Positions 7,632 through 16,212 of a stretch of DNA of 21,783 nucleotides are shown piece by piece. The position numbers and the translations under genes were made by a program. How positions within the stretch are numbered: position 1 is the stretch's first letter; every line of letters starts with the position of its first letter. This DNA is from Campylobacterales bacterium (GTDB lineage Bacteria > Campylobacterota > Campylobacteria > Campylobacterales > QNZT01): the NCBI GenBank assembly GCA_027081495.1, contig JALWKJ010000211.1:1-21783 (forward strand). Direction: 5' to 3'. Below the pieces are notes generated by a model that was given only the letters and a program-made list of their open reading frames with translations, was not told the origin of the DNA and made no database searches.

Positions 7632-8031
7632 AAGAGATCAATCCGACAACCGCTATAAGAATGATATCGACAATATATTTTTTCTTTGCATACTCTTTAA
7701 AAGTTTTTTGGGACTCTATATCGACCTCTTTTGTTTTTTTGAAAAGCTTATGCAGTCTTACGCTCGAATATATAATCCAACAAATCGCTGCTATCATCAT
7801 AACGACTCGTAAACTAACGCTAAAACCTGTCGCTCCCAGCACTACAAGCCCGGTAAAAAACAAAGCCGCAAGCATTATATAATACTGTAAAGAGACGCTT
7901 TCTACACGATTGGAAAATCCGCGAAATTCTTTGTCGGAACGAACAAAGAAAAAACTTAAAACCGCTATTAAAAGCGCAATAACAACAAATATAACATGCA
8001 GCGAAATAGCCATCGATATCATCTCTTCCAC
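7615..8031 (-). CDS. Conserved small integral membrane protein, four predicted helices
   Basis: 138 residues, not a family I can name. Four hydrophobic segments are visible: about 7-28 (LHVIFVVIALLIAVLSFFFV), 48-68 (YYIMLAALFFTGLVVLGATGF), 72-90 (LRVVMMIAAICWIIYSSV) and 118-137 (IVDIILIAVVGLISYAISL), separated by short basic loops. GTG at 8031 is chosen because AGGAG sits 6 bases upstream; ATG at 8022 or 8013 would shorten it by three or six residues. It overlaps rsmE by 17 bases, and from memory a membrane protein occupies the same place in C. jejuni (Cj0157c). Function unknown. Confidence 0.8.
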   Translation of the reverse strand: MEEMISMAISLHVIFVVIALLIAVLSFFFVRSDKEFRGFSNRVESVSLQYYIMLAALFFTGLVVLGATGFSVSLRVVMMIAAICWIIYSSVRLHKLFKKTKEVDIESQKTFKEYAKKKYIVDIILIAVVGLISYAISL

Positions 8032-8056
8032 AAGTTACTCCTATTTTTTGCCGGTT

Positions 8057-8085
8057 ATTATAGCCAAAGTTATTGATACTCTAAA
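8057..8085 (-). promoter_or_regulatory. Promoter for the membrane protein-rsmE unit
   Basis: Minus strand: TTTAGA (8085-8080), a 17-base spacer, then a perfect TATAAT (8062-8057), followed about 25 bases later by AGGAG and the GTG start. It lies in the 85-base gap after the giant gene. A dyad, TTGATA-N9-TATCAA (8073-8093), overlaps the -35 and could be an operator. Confidence 0.6.
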
Positions 8086-8116
8086 AATATCAAACTTCTT
8101 TTGCCGTACAAAAAAC

Positions 8117-11100
8117 TTATCTGAGAATTTTGATAGCTTTTTTCTTTATACCCGAATCGAAACTATTATCAAAACTACTCCCGTTAAAATCTCCGCTTTT
8201 TATACCCGAAGTATCATTTTTATAATCAAATATATACTCAAAACAGGGGTGTTCGGCGCAACTGCTGCCCACGGTAAAATTATAATCTTCATATTTACTA
8301 AACCAAAGCCATGAAGGTATATCTACATGATAAAAAATCTTTTGGGCGCTTGTAGTATCCGTTTTAGCGATACTAAAACCTACCTTACCATCTTTTGGAT
8401 TTGGAGTATCAACACTAACCGAAACTCCTGAAACAACACTTTGAAGCTTTCTTTTTTTCATAGGATTAAAATCGCTGTTTTGAATTGAAGAGACGGCGTC
8501 ATCGTCCGTATTTAGATACCAAGACTTTGTCATTTGCACAAACCGGGAAGGAATCAACTTAACGCCGTTTCCATCCCAATAAACTTCTATATCCATTTCA
8601 CCCTTTACGGGCGATTGCGTCGTTTTCATATCAGCCGTCCTAAGTCTCGCATAATAAAATGTGCTATTGCCGTCAAAAGTCTGAAGCTTATCCGATTTAA
8701 CCGTCGTATCGTTACGGTCTCGTAACGAAATGTTTATATCACTGTTCAGTCCTTTCAAATAAAGCGGATTTTTCAAAATAGAAAAATTCCTGCCGAAATT
8801 AAATTTTAAATCCCCGTACGAGATAGACGCCGCTCCTGCCGTAAAATTAAGATCTTTTACTATGTTTTCATCTATATTTGAAGAAAGATTCGGATTTTTT
8901 TCTACTTTTAGCTTCAAATAAAAATCGATATCGTTGGCAAAATACTTGTTTTGAGGATTTTGATAATTCGTCATGATCGATCCGTTTTTTCCAAGCGCCT
9001 TAACCGTAAACGAAAGGTTTTTAAGATTTGCTCCCATATTCGCCAAATCATTTGCGAAATATGTAAACTTACCGTCGTTATGATTACTCATAAGAGGCGT
9101 GGCGGGAAAAGATATATCGAATCTATCGGGTATAAATGTAAGATTTTGCTCAAGATAGATTCTTCTTTGCGCCAGCGGAGTATCGTCGCTATCGACTATC
9201 GACCATGTCGTATCGTTGAGTTCAAGAGATACTTTGCCGACATTATCGAAACCTAGGGTCGTATCTGCGCTTAAACCGTCGGTAAAGTTAAAATTACCGG
9301 TAGGCGTAAAAGTACCGTCCATCGATGAACCGTCGCTATCGTCTCTAAAGTATTTTTTGCTCGCGGGCGCGACGGAAAAGTTAAAATCCCGCGTTAATGT
9401 CGTACCGTCGCTATTTAACGCTGCGGCTTTAAATATATAATTTTGTTCAGCCGTAAGTTTATTTGCAGGAAGATTTTGGAGTTTAAATTTTTCCGGACGA
9501 ATTGAAAATTCATCGGTAGAATTGGACTCTACGATATCTCCCTTGTAGCTGCCTAAAACTCTGATTTTCGCACATCTTACCGCTTTATCATGAGAAAAAA
9601 CGGGCACGGTAAAACAACCGCTTGCGTTTACTTCTTGGTTTCCGCTCCATATTTCGGTAGTATTATAAAGCGTACTACATGAAGTATCATTGAAACTTAA
9701 AAGCTCCAATTTCGTAATATTCGCATCGACAAGCGATGCGTTGTTGTCGCTCTTATCGGCCGCTAAAACACTCATAGATATATTTGAACCGGCTATTTTC
9801 GTCTTAATATTATTATTCCAATTAAAACATCCTCCGTCAAAATCGACTACATTAAAAATAGGCTGCGCGCAGATTATATTTCTAATTGCCGTCGATTCAC
9901 CGTTATATATATTTGCGATTTCGGTAGCGTTTACTTCACCTTTATAGATCTTTAATTCATCAAGATAACTTTTAAATCGAAAATTATCGCTATTTCTCCA
10001 ACCCCCGATTCTAGCGCTTGAATCTACAAGGGATTTTGTATTATCAGGCGTATTTTTCAGTTGCGACAAAGATTGTAATACGCCGTCGATATATAGTCTA
10101 TTTGAATAGATATCTTCATTTGTAAATACGGCAGCTACATGATGCCATCCATTTCCAAGAGAACTACTGCTAATACCGTATAAATCGCTTTTTGAAGTAT
10201 TAAACCCGAAATACCCGCTTTTTAACCAAAGATCATAATAACGCCACCCAAAAGGCATTACGCTATTTGCCGCCGCATCCCAATACATCCAAAACATTAC
10301 CGTATGTTTTTTATATTTTTGTGTCGCAACCGCCAAATTATCTATATCCACGGCTCCTCCGTTAAGCTCAAGCGCATGACCGATTACTTTTTGATTTTTT
10401 GAAATATTTATATCGCCGCTTGTAAGCGTACCGTCATTATCCGCGAAAGCCGAGTCTATCACTTCATCCGCCGCGCCCGTATATTTACACTCGTCAAAAC
10501 GATACTCCGCCAACAAAACGGGCGCCGTACAATCTACGGCCATTCTATGCGACCCGTCAAAATTTTTATGCGCCGATTCGTTTTCATACATTTTTGCTAC
10601 CTGAGTCGGCGTCATAGATAGTTTGAAAATCTTAAACTCATCCATTAAACCTTGAAAATCCTGATTTGAGTCAAATCCTCCCGCGACACTATCTTGTTCT
10701 TGCCCGAGAATCAGTCCGCTTGGATCCAAATTTATCCCTCCTGTCGGAAAAGATGAGTAACAAACAATATTTTTACCGTCTATGTATAGACAAATTTTAT
10801 CCGATTTTCTCGTCCAAGTCAGCATATGCCAAACATTATCCGCTATATTTGGAACCGTAAACTGTTCATAACGACCCATTAACCACAACTCCATCGTAGT
10901 AGAATTTTCGATCCAAAACAGCAATTCGTTGTCATCTGAGGAATTAGCTCCAGAAAGCAGCGACTGCATCCCACCGTATGAGGTTTTAATCCAACAAGAG
11001 ATAGTAAAATCTTCTAAACCGTTAACTAAAGTACTATTTAAATCTATCATATCAACCACGGAATCGGCGTTAAAATCGGCGCTATTATTAATCTTACCCG

Positions 11101-14100
11101 TTTGCGACGAACTTACCAAATATGGAGTCGCGTTCATGTCATGCCCGCTGGTATCGACTATATCGCTTACGCCGTCATTCCAGCTACACTTGTCAAACCT
11201 ATACTCGACAGCCATAGAACATGAAGGAACATTTCTAAAAGTACCGTCATAATTTAGTTCGGATTTGTCATTGGCGTATATGATCTCGACTTCGCTCTCT
11301 GTTAACACCCTATCAAATATCTTTACTTCATCGAATTTTCCCAAAAAGTTTTCGCTAAGATTTCCACCGACACTATCTTGATCGATACCTATCATCAAAC
11401 CTCCGTTATCGATAGTAACGCTGCCCGCGGTAGAAGAGTCGATAAAAGTAGCGTTTATCTCTTTGTTTCCGTCGATAAAAATAACGAAATTTTGATCTTT
11501 TCGCGTTAAAACCAAATGATGCCAGCTATTATCTTGAATATTTTGTATAGGAATTTTGTTTGAACGGATTCCCTTCAAAAAAAACTCTATATATCCGCTA
11601 TCTCTAAGCCATAATAATACCTCGTTCGCATCCTCACTCGTTCCACCCGAATGCGCGCCTGAAATAATGCTTTGATAGTCGCCCGCACCGGTCTTTAACC
11701 ACAATGAAAGAGAAAAACCGTTTTGTCCGTTTAACACTCTACTATCAAGCGAAATATAGTCCGAATTTGAATTTACGCTCAAGTCTATACTAAGATTTTT
11801 TAACGCATCATATGACGAAGCGGCGAAAGAGGATACTCCATCATAGTCGTTTACGCTATCTTTGATCTCTTTGGGCGTACCGTTTAGAGTACATTCATCA
11901 AGTCTATATTCGGCTTTTGGAGGATTTGAAAGAGTACAACTAACGCCATCTCTGTCAAGTCCCGTATATCCTTTACCGTTTTTTTCATAATTATATATCT
12001 GCAAAACTCTAGCATCGTCTATCGGGACATCAAATATTTTAAGTTCGTCAAGATATCCTTCATAATCTTGATTTATATCAAAATTTCCGCCGACACTATC
12101 TTGTTCTTGCCCCAGTATCAAACCGCCCGAATCGATTAAAAGCGCTCCCGTAGGCATACCGCCTTGACAAACTTTGTTTGCTCCGTCAACATAGATACAA
12201 TTCATATCGCCGCTTCGAGTCCAAGTTATCATATGCCAATTGCCGTCGGCTACGCTTGGAATCGTCAATTGCGTATAATTGTTTTTTATCCAAAGCTCTA
12301 TCGTAGTATCGTTCTCAAGCCATAAAATCAATTCGTTGGCAACGGAACTATTGGCTCCTGAAATTAATGCCGAAGATGTACTTGTCGTATTTATCCATAA
12401 AGAGATCGCAAAATCGCTTACTCCGTTTAAAATAGCGTTATCAAGAGAGATTAAATCACTCGTGCTGTTTTTCGTAAAATCAGCCGCTTTGTTAATTTGA
12501 GCTATAGATGAGGGCGTCATATAAAAAGATGACGCGTTTCTCTCAAATGAACTTGAATCGACTATATCAAAAACTCCGTTTGTCCAGCTGCATTCGTCAA
12601 ATTGAAAATCGGCTATCGCTTTAACGCTGCTACAATCCTTTCCGTTATCGACTATGCTCCATCCAAATCCGGATATGATGTTCGATCTGGCATTTTCACC
12701 TCTACAATAATTACTATATCCGCCATGAAAACTTAATCCCGACTGCAAAGCTTCATTATTCCATTTGATAAGCAGGTTGTCGTAATTTTCACTTGAAAGC
12801 GTCGCATGATTTAAAAAATTTGTCATATTCGTAACATTACTGACATCCCAGTCGCTTATGTCTTGATTGAATTTTACGGCGTAATAGAACATATCTTTCA
12901 TGTTCGTTACACTACCGACATTCCAATTTCCTATCGGCTGATTAAAAGACTTCGCATTGCAAAACATTCTCTCCATATTCGTTACATTGCTTACATCCCA
13001 GCCGCCAATGGGCTGATCGAAATCAAATGCGCGATAAAACATCCACTTCATATTTGTAACTTGTGATACATCCCAGTTTCCTATCGGTTGATTGAATTTA
13101 TGCGCTACATCAAACATGTTTGCCATATTCGTTACATTGCTTACATCCCAATTTCCTATCGGCTGATTAAATACCGATGCTCCGGCAAACATAGATCTCA
13201 TATTCGTAACATTACTGACATTCCAATCTCCGATTGGATGATTGAAAGATGAAGCATACGCAAACATTTCAGCCATATCCGTCACTTTTGAAACATCCCA
13301 TTTTCCTATCGGCTGATCAAAAGCGGCGACATTTCTAAACATATAAGCCATATCCGTAACATTACTGACATTCCAATCGCTTATATCTTGATTAAATGGC
13401 GGAACATAAGCAAACATAGAGCTCATATCCGTCACTTTTGAAACATCCCAATTTCCTATCGGCTGATTAAAAGATGTCGTATGTGAAAACATCCACTTCA
13501 TATTTGTTACATTGCTTACATTCCAGTCGCCAATGGGCTGATTAAAAGAGGAGGCTCTATAAAACATTCTCCACATATTCGTAACATTACTTACATCCCA
13601 ACTATTTAGTGTTTGGTTAAATTTTATGGCAACATTAAACATATTTGCCATATTCGTCACATTACTTACATCCCAATCGTCTATGGGTCGGTTGAACGAT
13701 CTCGCGCCTTCAAACATGCCGTACATATTTGTTACGCTACTAGTATTCCAATCACCTATGGGCTGGTTGAAAGCATCGGCATATGCGAAAACCTGCATCA
13801 TATTCGTAACTTTTGATACATCCCAGTTTCCTATCGGCTGGTTGAAAGCTTTAGCGCTTCGAAACATATTGTTAATGTTCGTTACGCTACTGGTGTTCCA
13901 ATCACCTATGGGTTGGTTAAACGATAATGCACTTGAAAACATTTCCGCCATATTCGTAACTTTCGAGACATTCCAACCATTTATATTTTGATTAAATGCC
14001 GTCGCCCTACAAAACATTTTACTCATATTCGTTACATTTGAAAAATCAGGAATATCCGTCGCTTGTCCGGCAAGGTTACTACATCCGTAAAAAGCTCTTG

Positions 14101-15412
14101 CCATATCATAGAACCACTTCCCGTTACCCCATTGATCTATGGAAATTATTTTATCTTTATCGCCGCTATTGCCGAAACGAAGCCTGGGAGTAGCATTATA
14201 AACTCTAACCGTATAAATACCGGCCGTACCGAAATCATGAGTTAAAGGTCCCGATAATCCCGTTTCGTCTATAATCCCGTCATTATTCCAATCCACATCG
14301 TATCCGCTGCCGGTCATCGGAATAGAGATAGATGTAAAATTACTGACTCCCGCGTTATCCGTTTTCCAAGTAGTAACAAAAGCCCCGTCGTTCATAGTAA
14401 CGGTAAAATCATTCGATACAAGCGTAAGATCCGATACGACCGTATTGGTTATTTCATAAGTATAAACCCCCTCGTCCGCGGACGAGGCGTTCTCTTTTAT
14501 ATAAATTCTTTGTGTAGCGCCGTTTATTGCGACTCCGTCTTTGTACCACTGATATCGATCATTTCCGCTGGGATTCGCTAAAACGGACGGGACTATCTTC
14601 AAGGTAGAACCGTTTGAAAATGTCACGCTTTTTGCGGTATCTACTTTCGCCTGGGGTTTGTAATTATAATATTGTAAAGCCGAATAATCGTTATGATTTT
14701 TTTCGAAATCGGAAAATACAAAATTATTATTTCTAAACTCTACCTGTATAATATCTGGATGATTCGCCAAAACGATCGGAATATCGCCGCTTAATTGATT
14801 TTCTCGTATCTTTATACCTCGAAGCTTTGTCAAATTCGATATATTCGGCGATATCTCTCCGACAAAAGAACAGTTTTGTATATAAAGCCAATTAAGATTT
14901 GTCAATGTCCACAAAGTATCGGGAATGGCGCCTCCCAACTGATTACCGTTTATATCAAGAGCGGTTAAATTAACTAAATTTCCTACCTGCGACGAAAGTC
15001 CTCCAGTTAAAGAATTGCCGTAAAGATAGAGTCCTCGCAACTTAGTCAAATTCCAAAGCTCAACGGGAATAGTTCCGCTAAGAGAGTTTTGAGCCAGCAT
15101 CAAAATTTCTAATCCCGCGCTTAAATCTCCGATTTGTGTCGCAATAGTGCCTGTAAGATTATTGTTTTTAAGCTCTATTTTTGTGACATGACCCCCGCTT
15201 ACGGTAATACCAAACCATGCACCGACAGTCGTAGATGTCAGCCAGTTTGTATTATCATTCCAATTGGCTCCGTCAGTAGAGTTATAAAGCGCTACCAACG
15301 CGTCGCATTCGCTTTTGGGCACATCGGTGACATTATCGCAAATCGCGGCGTTTAATAGAGTGTTTAAAGACAGAAAAAAGAAAACGACTTTGAGTAAAAA
15401 ATAGTTTCTCAT
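8117..15412 (-). CDS. Giant secreted LRR/BspA-repeat/LamG protein with MshQ-like (DUF6701) C-terminus
   Basis: 2431 residues. Order: signal peptide 1-22 (MRNYFLLKVVFFFLSLNTLLNA); plant-type leucine-rich repeats about 35-235 with an N-cap (ALYNSTDGANWNDNTNW) and six or seven L-x-x-L-x-L-x-x-N-x-L-x-G-x-IP units; an Ig-like domain about 250-340 (YQWYKDGVAING, DEGVYTYEIT); a segment with an EF-type loop DWNNDGIIDE (near 370); BspA/DUF285 region about 435-925 with sixteen 25-residue units at 473-872; four LamG-like units of about 234 residues (930-1855), each opening like AEYRFDEC and closing like DELKIF; and a region about 1860-2431 with PEKFKL, FIPDRFDISF (near 2090) and FYYARLRTADM (near 2255). 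The last pattern (F-x-PDRF, then a G/ARLR-x-x-x motif before a Y-W segment) resembles DUF6701 of MshQ. No LPXTG, transmembrane helix or type IX sorting domain is seen at the end (KKKAIKILR). Probably a surface adhesin working with the divergent pilus genes; ligand unknown. GGA lies 6 bases before the ATG. Confidence 0.9.
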   Translation of the reverse strand: MRNYFLLKVVFFFLSLNTLLNAAICDNVTDVPKSECDALVALYNSTDGANWNDNTNWLTSTTVGAWFGITVSGGHVTKIELKNNNLTGTIATQIGDLSAGLEILMLAQNSLSGTIPVELWNLTKLRGLYLYGNSLTGGLSSQVGNLVNLTALDINGNQLGGAIPDTLWTLTNLNWLYIQNCSFVGEISPNISNLTKLRGIKIRENQLSGDIPIVLANHPDIIQVEFRNNNFVFSDFEKNHNDYSALQYYNYKPQAKVDTAKSVTFSNGSTLKIVPSVLANPSGNDRYQWYKDGVAINGATQRIYIKENASSADEGVYTYEITNTVVSDLTLVSNDFTVTMNDGAFVTTWKTDNAGVSNFTSISIPMTGSGYDVDWNNDGIIDETGLSGPLTHDFGTAGIYTVRVYNATPRLRFGNSGDKDKIISIDQWGNGKWFYDMARAFYGCSNLAGQATDIPDFSNVTNMSKMFCRATAFNQNINGWNVSKVTNMAEMFSSALSFNQPIGDWNTSSVTNINNMFRSAKAFNQPIGNWDVSKVTNMMQVFAYADAFNQPIGDWNTSSVTNMYGMFEGARSFNRPIDDWDVSNVTNMANMFNVAIKFNQTLNSWDVSNVTNMWRMFYRASSFNQPIGDWNVSNVTNMKWMFSHTTSFNQPIGNWDVSKVTDMSSMFAYVPPFNQDISDWNVSNVTDMAYMFRNVAAFDQPIGKWDVSKVTDMAEMFAYASSFNHPIGDWNVSNVTNMRSMFAGASVFNQPIGNWDVSNVTNMANMFDVAHKFNQPIGNWDVSQVTNMKWMFYRAFDFDQPIGGWDVSNVTNMERMFCNAKSFNQPIGNWNVGSVTNMKDMFYYAVKFNQDISDWDVSNVTNMTNFLNHATLSSENYDNLLIKWNNEALQSGLSFHGGYSNYCRGENARSNIISGFGWSIVDNGKDCSSVKAIADFQFDECSWTNGVFDIVDSSSFERNASSFYMTPSSIAQINKAADFTKNSTSDLISLDNAILNGVSDFAISLWINTTSTSSALISGANSSVANELILWLENDTTIELWIKNNYTQLTIPSVADGNWHMITWTRSGDMNCIYVDGANKVCQGGMPTGALLIDSGGLILGQEQDSVGGNFDINQDYEGYLDELKIFDVPIDDARVLQIYNYEKNGKGYTGLDRDGVSCTLSNPPKAEYRLDECTLNGTPKEIKDSVNDYDGVSSFAASSYDALKNLSIDLSVNSNSDYISLDSRVLNGQNGFSLSLWLKTGAGDYQSIISGAHSGGTSEDANEVLLWLRDSGYIEFFLKGIRSNKIPIQNIQDNSWHHLVLTRKDQNFVIFIDGNKEINATFIDSSTAGSVTIDNGGLMIGIDQDSVGGNLSENFLGKFDEVKIFDRVLTESEVEIIYANDKSELNYDGTFRNVPSCSMAVEYRFDKCSWNDGVSDIVDTSGHDMNATPYLVSSSQTGKINNSADFNADSVVDMIDLNSTLVNGLEDFTISCWIKTSYGGMQSLLSGANSSDDNELLFWIENSTTMELWLMGRYEQFTVPNIADNVWHMLTWTRKSDKICLYIDGKNIVCYSSFPTGGINLDPSGLILGQEQDSVAGGFDSNQDFQGLMDEFKIFKLSMTPTQVAKMYENESAHKNFDGSHRMAVDCTAPVLLAEYRFDECKYTGAADEVIDSAFADNDGTLTSGDINISKNQKVIGHALELNGGAVDIDNLAVATQKYKKHTVMFWMYWDAAANSVMPFGWRYYDLWLKSGYFGFNTSKSDLYGISSSSLGNGWHHVAAVFTNEDIYSNRLYIDGVLQSLSQLKNTPDNTKSLVDSSARIGGWRNSDNFRFKSYLDELKIYKGEVNATEIANIYNGESTAIRNIICAQPIFNVVDFDGGCFNWNNNIKTKIAGSNISMSVLAADKSDNNASLVDANITKLELLSFNDTSCSTLYNTTEIWSGNQEVNASGCFTVPVFSHDKAVRCAKIRVLGSYKGDIVESNSTDEFSIRPEKFKLQNLPANKLTAEQNYIFKAAALNSDGTTLTRDFNFSVAPASKKYFRDDSDGSSMDGTFTPTGNFNFTDGLSADTTLGFDNVGKVSLELNDTTWSIVDSDDTPLAQRRIYLEQNLTFIPDRFDISFPATPLMSNHNDGKFTYFANDLANMGANLKNLSFTVKALGKNGSIMTNYQNPQNKYFANDIDFYLKLKVEKNPNLSSNIDENIVKDLNFTAGAASISYGDLKFNFGRNFSILKNPLYLKGLNSDINISLRDRNDTTVKSDKLQTFDGNSTFYYARLRTADMKTTQSPVKGEMDIEVYWDGNGVKLIPSRFVQMTKSWYLNTDDDAVSSIQNSDFNPMKKRKLQSVVSGVSVSVDTPNPKDGKVGFSIAKTDTTSAQKIFYHVDIPSWLWFSKYEDYNFTVGSSCAEHPCFEYIFDYKNDTSGIKSGDFNGSSFDNSFDSGIKKKAIKILR
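9860..12615 (-). repeat. Four tandem LamG-coding units, about 700 bp each
   Basis: The phrase that opens each unit (A/V-E-Y-R-F-D-E/K-C or close) recurs at about 12610, 11908, 11207 and 10507, a spacing of about 700 bases. Units 1 and 3 are the most alike (both have FDECSW/FDKCSW, ISGANSS/LSGANSS, a two-cysteine C-I/L-Y-V/I-DG hairpin, and LILGQEQDSV); unit 2 keeps the frame but lacks the hairpin cysteines (FVIFIDG); unit 4 is the most divergent. LamG/concanavalin-like folds bind carbohydrates or proteins. Confidence 0.8.
12797..13996 (-). repeat. Sixteen 75-bp tandem coding repeats (BspA/DUF285 units)
   Basis: Sixteen consecutive units of exactly 75 bases, starting at codons 473 to 848, encode FNQPIG-x-W-D/N-V-S-x-V-T-N-M-x-x-MF plus five or six variable residues. 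Unit length never varies. Variable ends recur at a seven-unit spacing: units 3 and 10 (FAYA), 4 and 11 (F-x-GA), 5 and 12 (VA-x-K), 6 and 13 (FYRA), which suggests an older 525-base segmental duplication. Confidence 0.93.
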
Positions 15413-15430
15413 ATATATTCCAATAGTGTA

Positions 15431-15459
15431 AATTTAAACCCCAATCTTATACTTGTCAA
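15431..15459 (-). promoter_or_regulatory. Sigma-70 promoter for the giant gene
   Basis: Minus strand: a perfect TTGACA (15459-15454), a 17-base spacer, then TAAATT (15436-15431). Transcription would start near 15424, leaving a leader of only about a dozen bases that still holds the GGA before the ATG at 15412. It is the best promoter in the 143-base divergent gap (15413-15555). Confidence 0.6.
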
Positions 15460-15481
15460 TGATTGTCCGATTAGTAAATAG

Positions 15482-15487
15482 TATAAA
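15482..15487 (+). promoter_or_regulatory. Possible -10 element for the pilus operon
   Basis: TATAAA at 15482-15487 in the divergent gap, without a convincing -35 at 16-18 bases. A second candidate, GATAAT, lies at 15513-15518. The pilus operon must start in this gap, but the exact promoter is not clear. Confidence 0.25.
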
Positions 15488-15555
15488 AGCAAATTTTATT
15501 CCCTTGTGCGGTGATAATCTTTTTTCTATGGAACAAGTTGTGCTTTTTCATCGAT

Positions 15556-16212
15556 ATGAGAGCCGCATTTAGTTTGATTGAACTTATTTTTACCATTGTC
15601 ATTATGATCGGCGTTTTTTCGACTATCCCAAAAATTCTTTTTTCGATAGGAAAAAGCGACTCTTTTGCCCTCAAACAAGACGCTTTCTTCCAAGCCGTAT
15701 CGCTTACGAATATCGCTTCGCTTTTGGCATGGGATGAAAACAATACGGACGAAACGGATATACTTCAAACAAAAAGTTCATATTTTGAATGTAATCTTTC
15801 GACAAAATATCGAATAGGATCATATAAAAGTTCAAACGCAAGAGTCTGCTCGCAAGAAATAAACGCCTCTTTTACGCTAGAAAGCGACAGCGGTGAGAGC
15901 GACTATCTGTTATTTGACGATATAGATGATTTTAACGACTTCGCAGTTATCGTCACAACCTCATCCGGTAAAACAAAATATAAACTTTATAATCAAGTCT
16001 CATATTTGACGGATAGCTTCATATCCCAAAGCACAAATACGATGACTATCGATCTAAACCTCTCGACTACTAGCGCTACGCCTACAAATATAAAAAAATT
16101 CAAATCGACAATCGAATATGCCGGGAAAAGAGGCAAAGAGCGAAATATCAGCTCTTTTTACTATTACTCCACAAACATAGGGCAATTTATCCTAAATAGT
16201 AGGAGTTGGTGA
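15556..16212 (+). CDS. Prepilin-like protein 1 (type IV pilin/pseudopilin N-terminus)
   Basis: 218 residues from the chosen ATG. The start MRAA^FSLIELIFTIVIMIGVF is a class III prepilin leader: a short basic leader, cleavage before Phe, Glu at mature position 5, then a hydrophobic helix that anchors the pilin in the inner membrane until assembly. The -1 residue is Ala rather than Gly. The soluble part has two early cysteines (ECN, VCS) and an acidic stretch (SDYLLFDDIDDFNDF). The ATG at 15556 is chosen for the leader; no ribosome binding site precedes it, and an in-frame TTG at 15538 with GGA upstream would give a longer, less typical leader. Its length is like MshD/MshC-type minor pilins, but the class cannot be fixed from sequence alone. 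Confidence 0.8.
   Translation: MRAAFSLIELIFTIVIMIGVFSTIPKILFSIGKSDSFALKQDAFFQAVSLTNIASLLAWDENNTDETDILQTKSSYFECNLSTKYRIGSYKSSNARVCSQEINASFTLESDSGESDYLLFDDIDDFNDFAVIVTTSSGKTKYKLYNQVSYLTDSFISQSTNTMTIDLNLSTTSATPTNIKKFKSTIEYAGKRGKERNISSFYYYSTNIGQFILNSRSW

Noticed and set aside
7910..8314. 134-codon plus-strand frame spanning the gap before the giant gene's end
   Set aside because: It covers parts of two confident minus-strand genes and a promoter, with low-complexity composition.
13613..13991. Open frames on the plus strand with repetitive sequence (for example 13626-13991)
   Set aside because: They mirror the 75-base repeats of the giant gene on the other strand; no ribosome binding site or independent family signal.
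12797..13996. Regular repeats that could suggest a CRISPR array
   Set aside because: Units are contiguous 75-base coding repeats with no unique spacers, and translate in frame as BspA-type repeats.
8117..15412. Frameshift or gene fusion artefact in the giant gene
   Set aside because: The frame is open for 2431 codons with coherent domains and repeats throughout, so an artefact is unlikely.
15471..15768. Two minus-strand frames in the divergent gap and first prepilin gene
   Set aside because: They lie opposite the prepilin signal-coding region, and the minus-strand promoter in the gap fits the giant gene instead.
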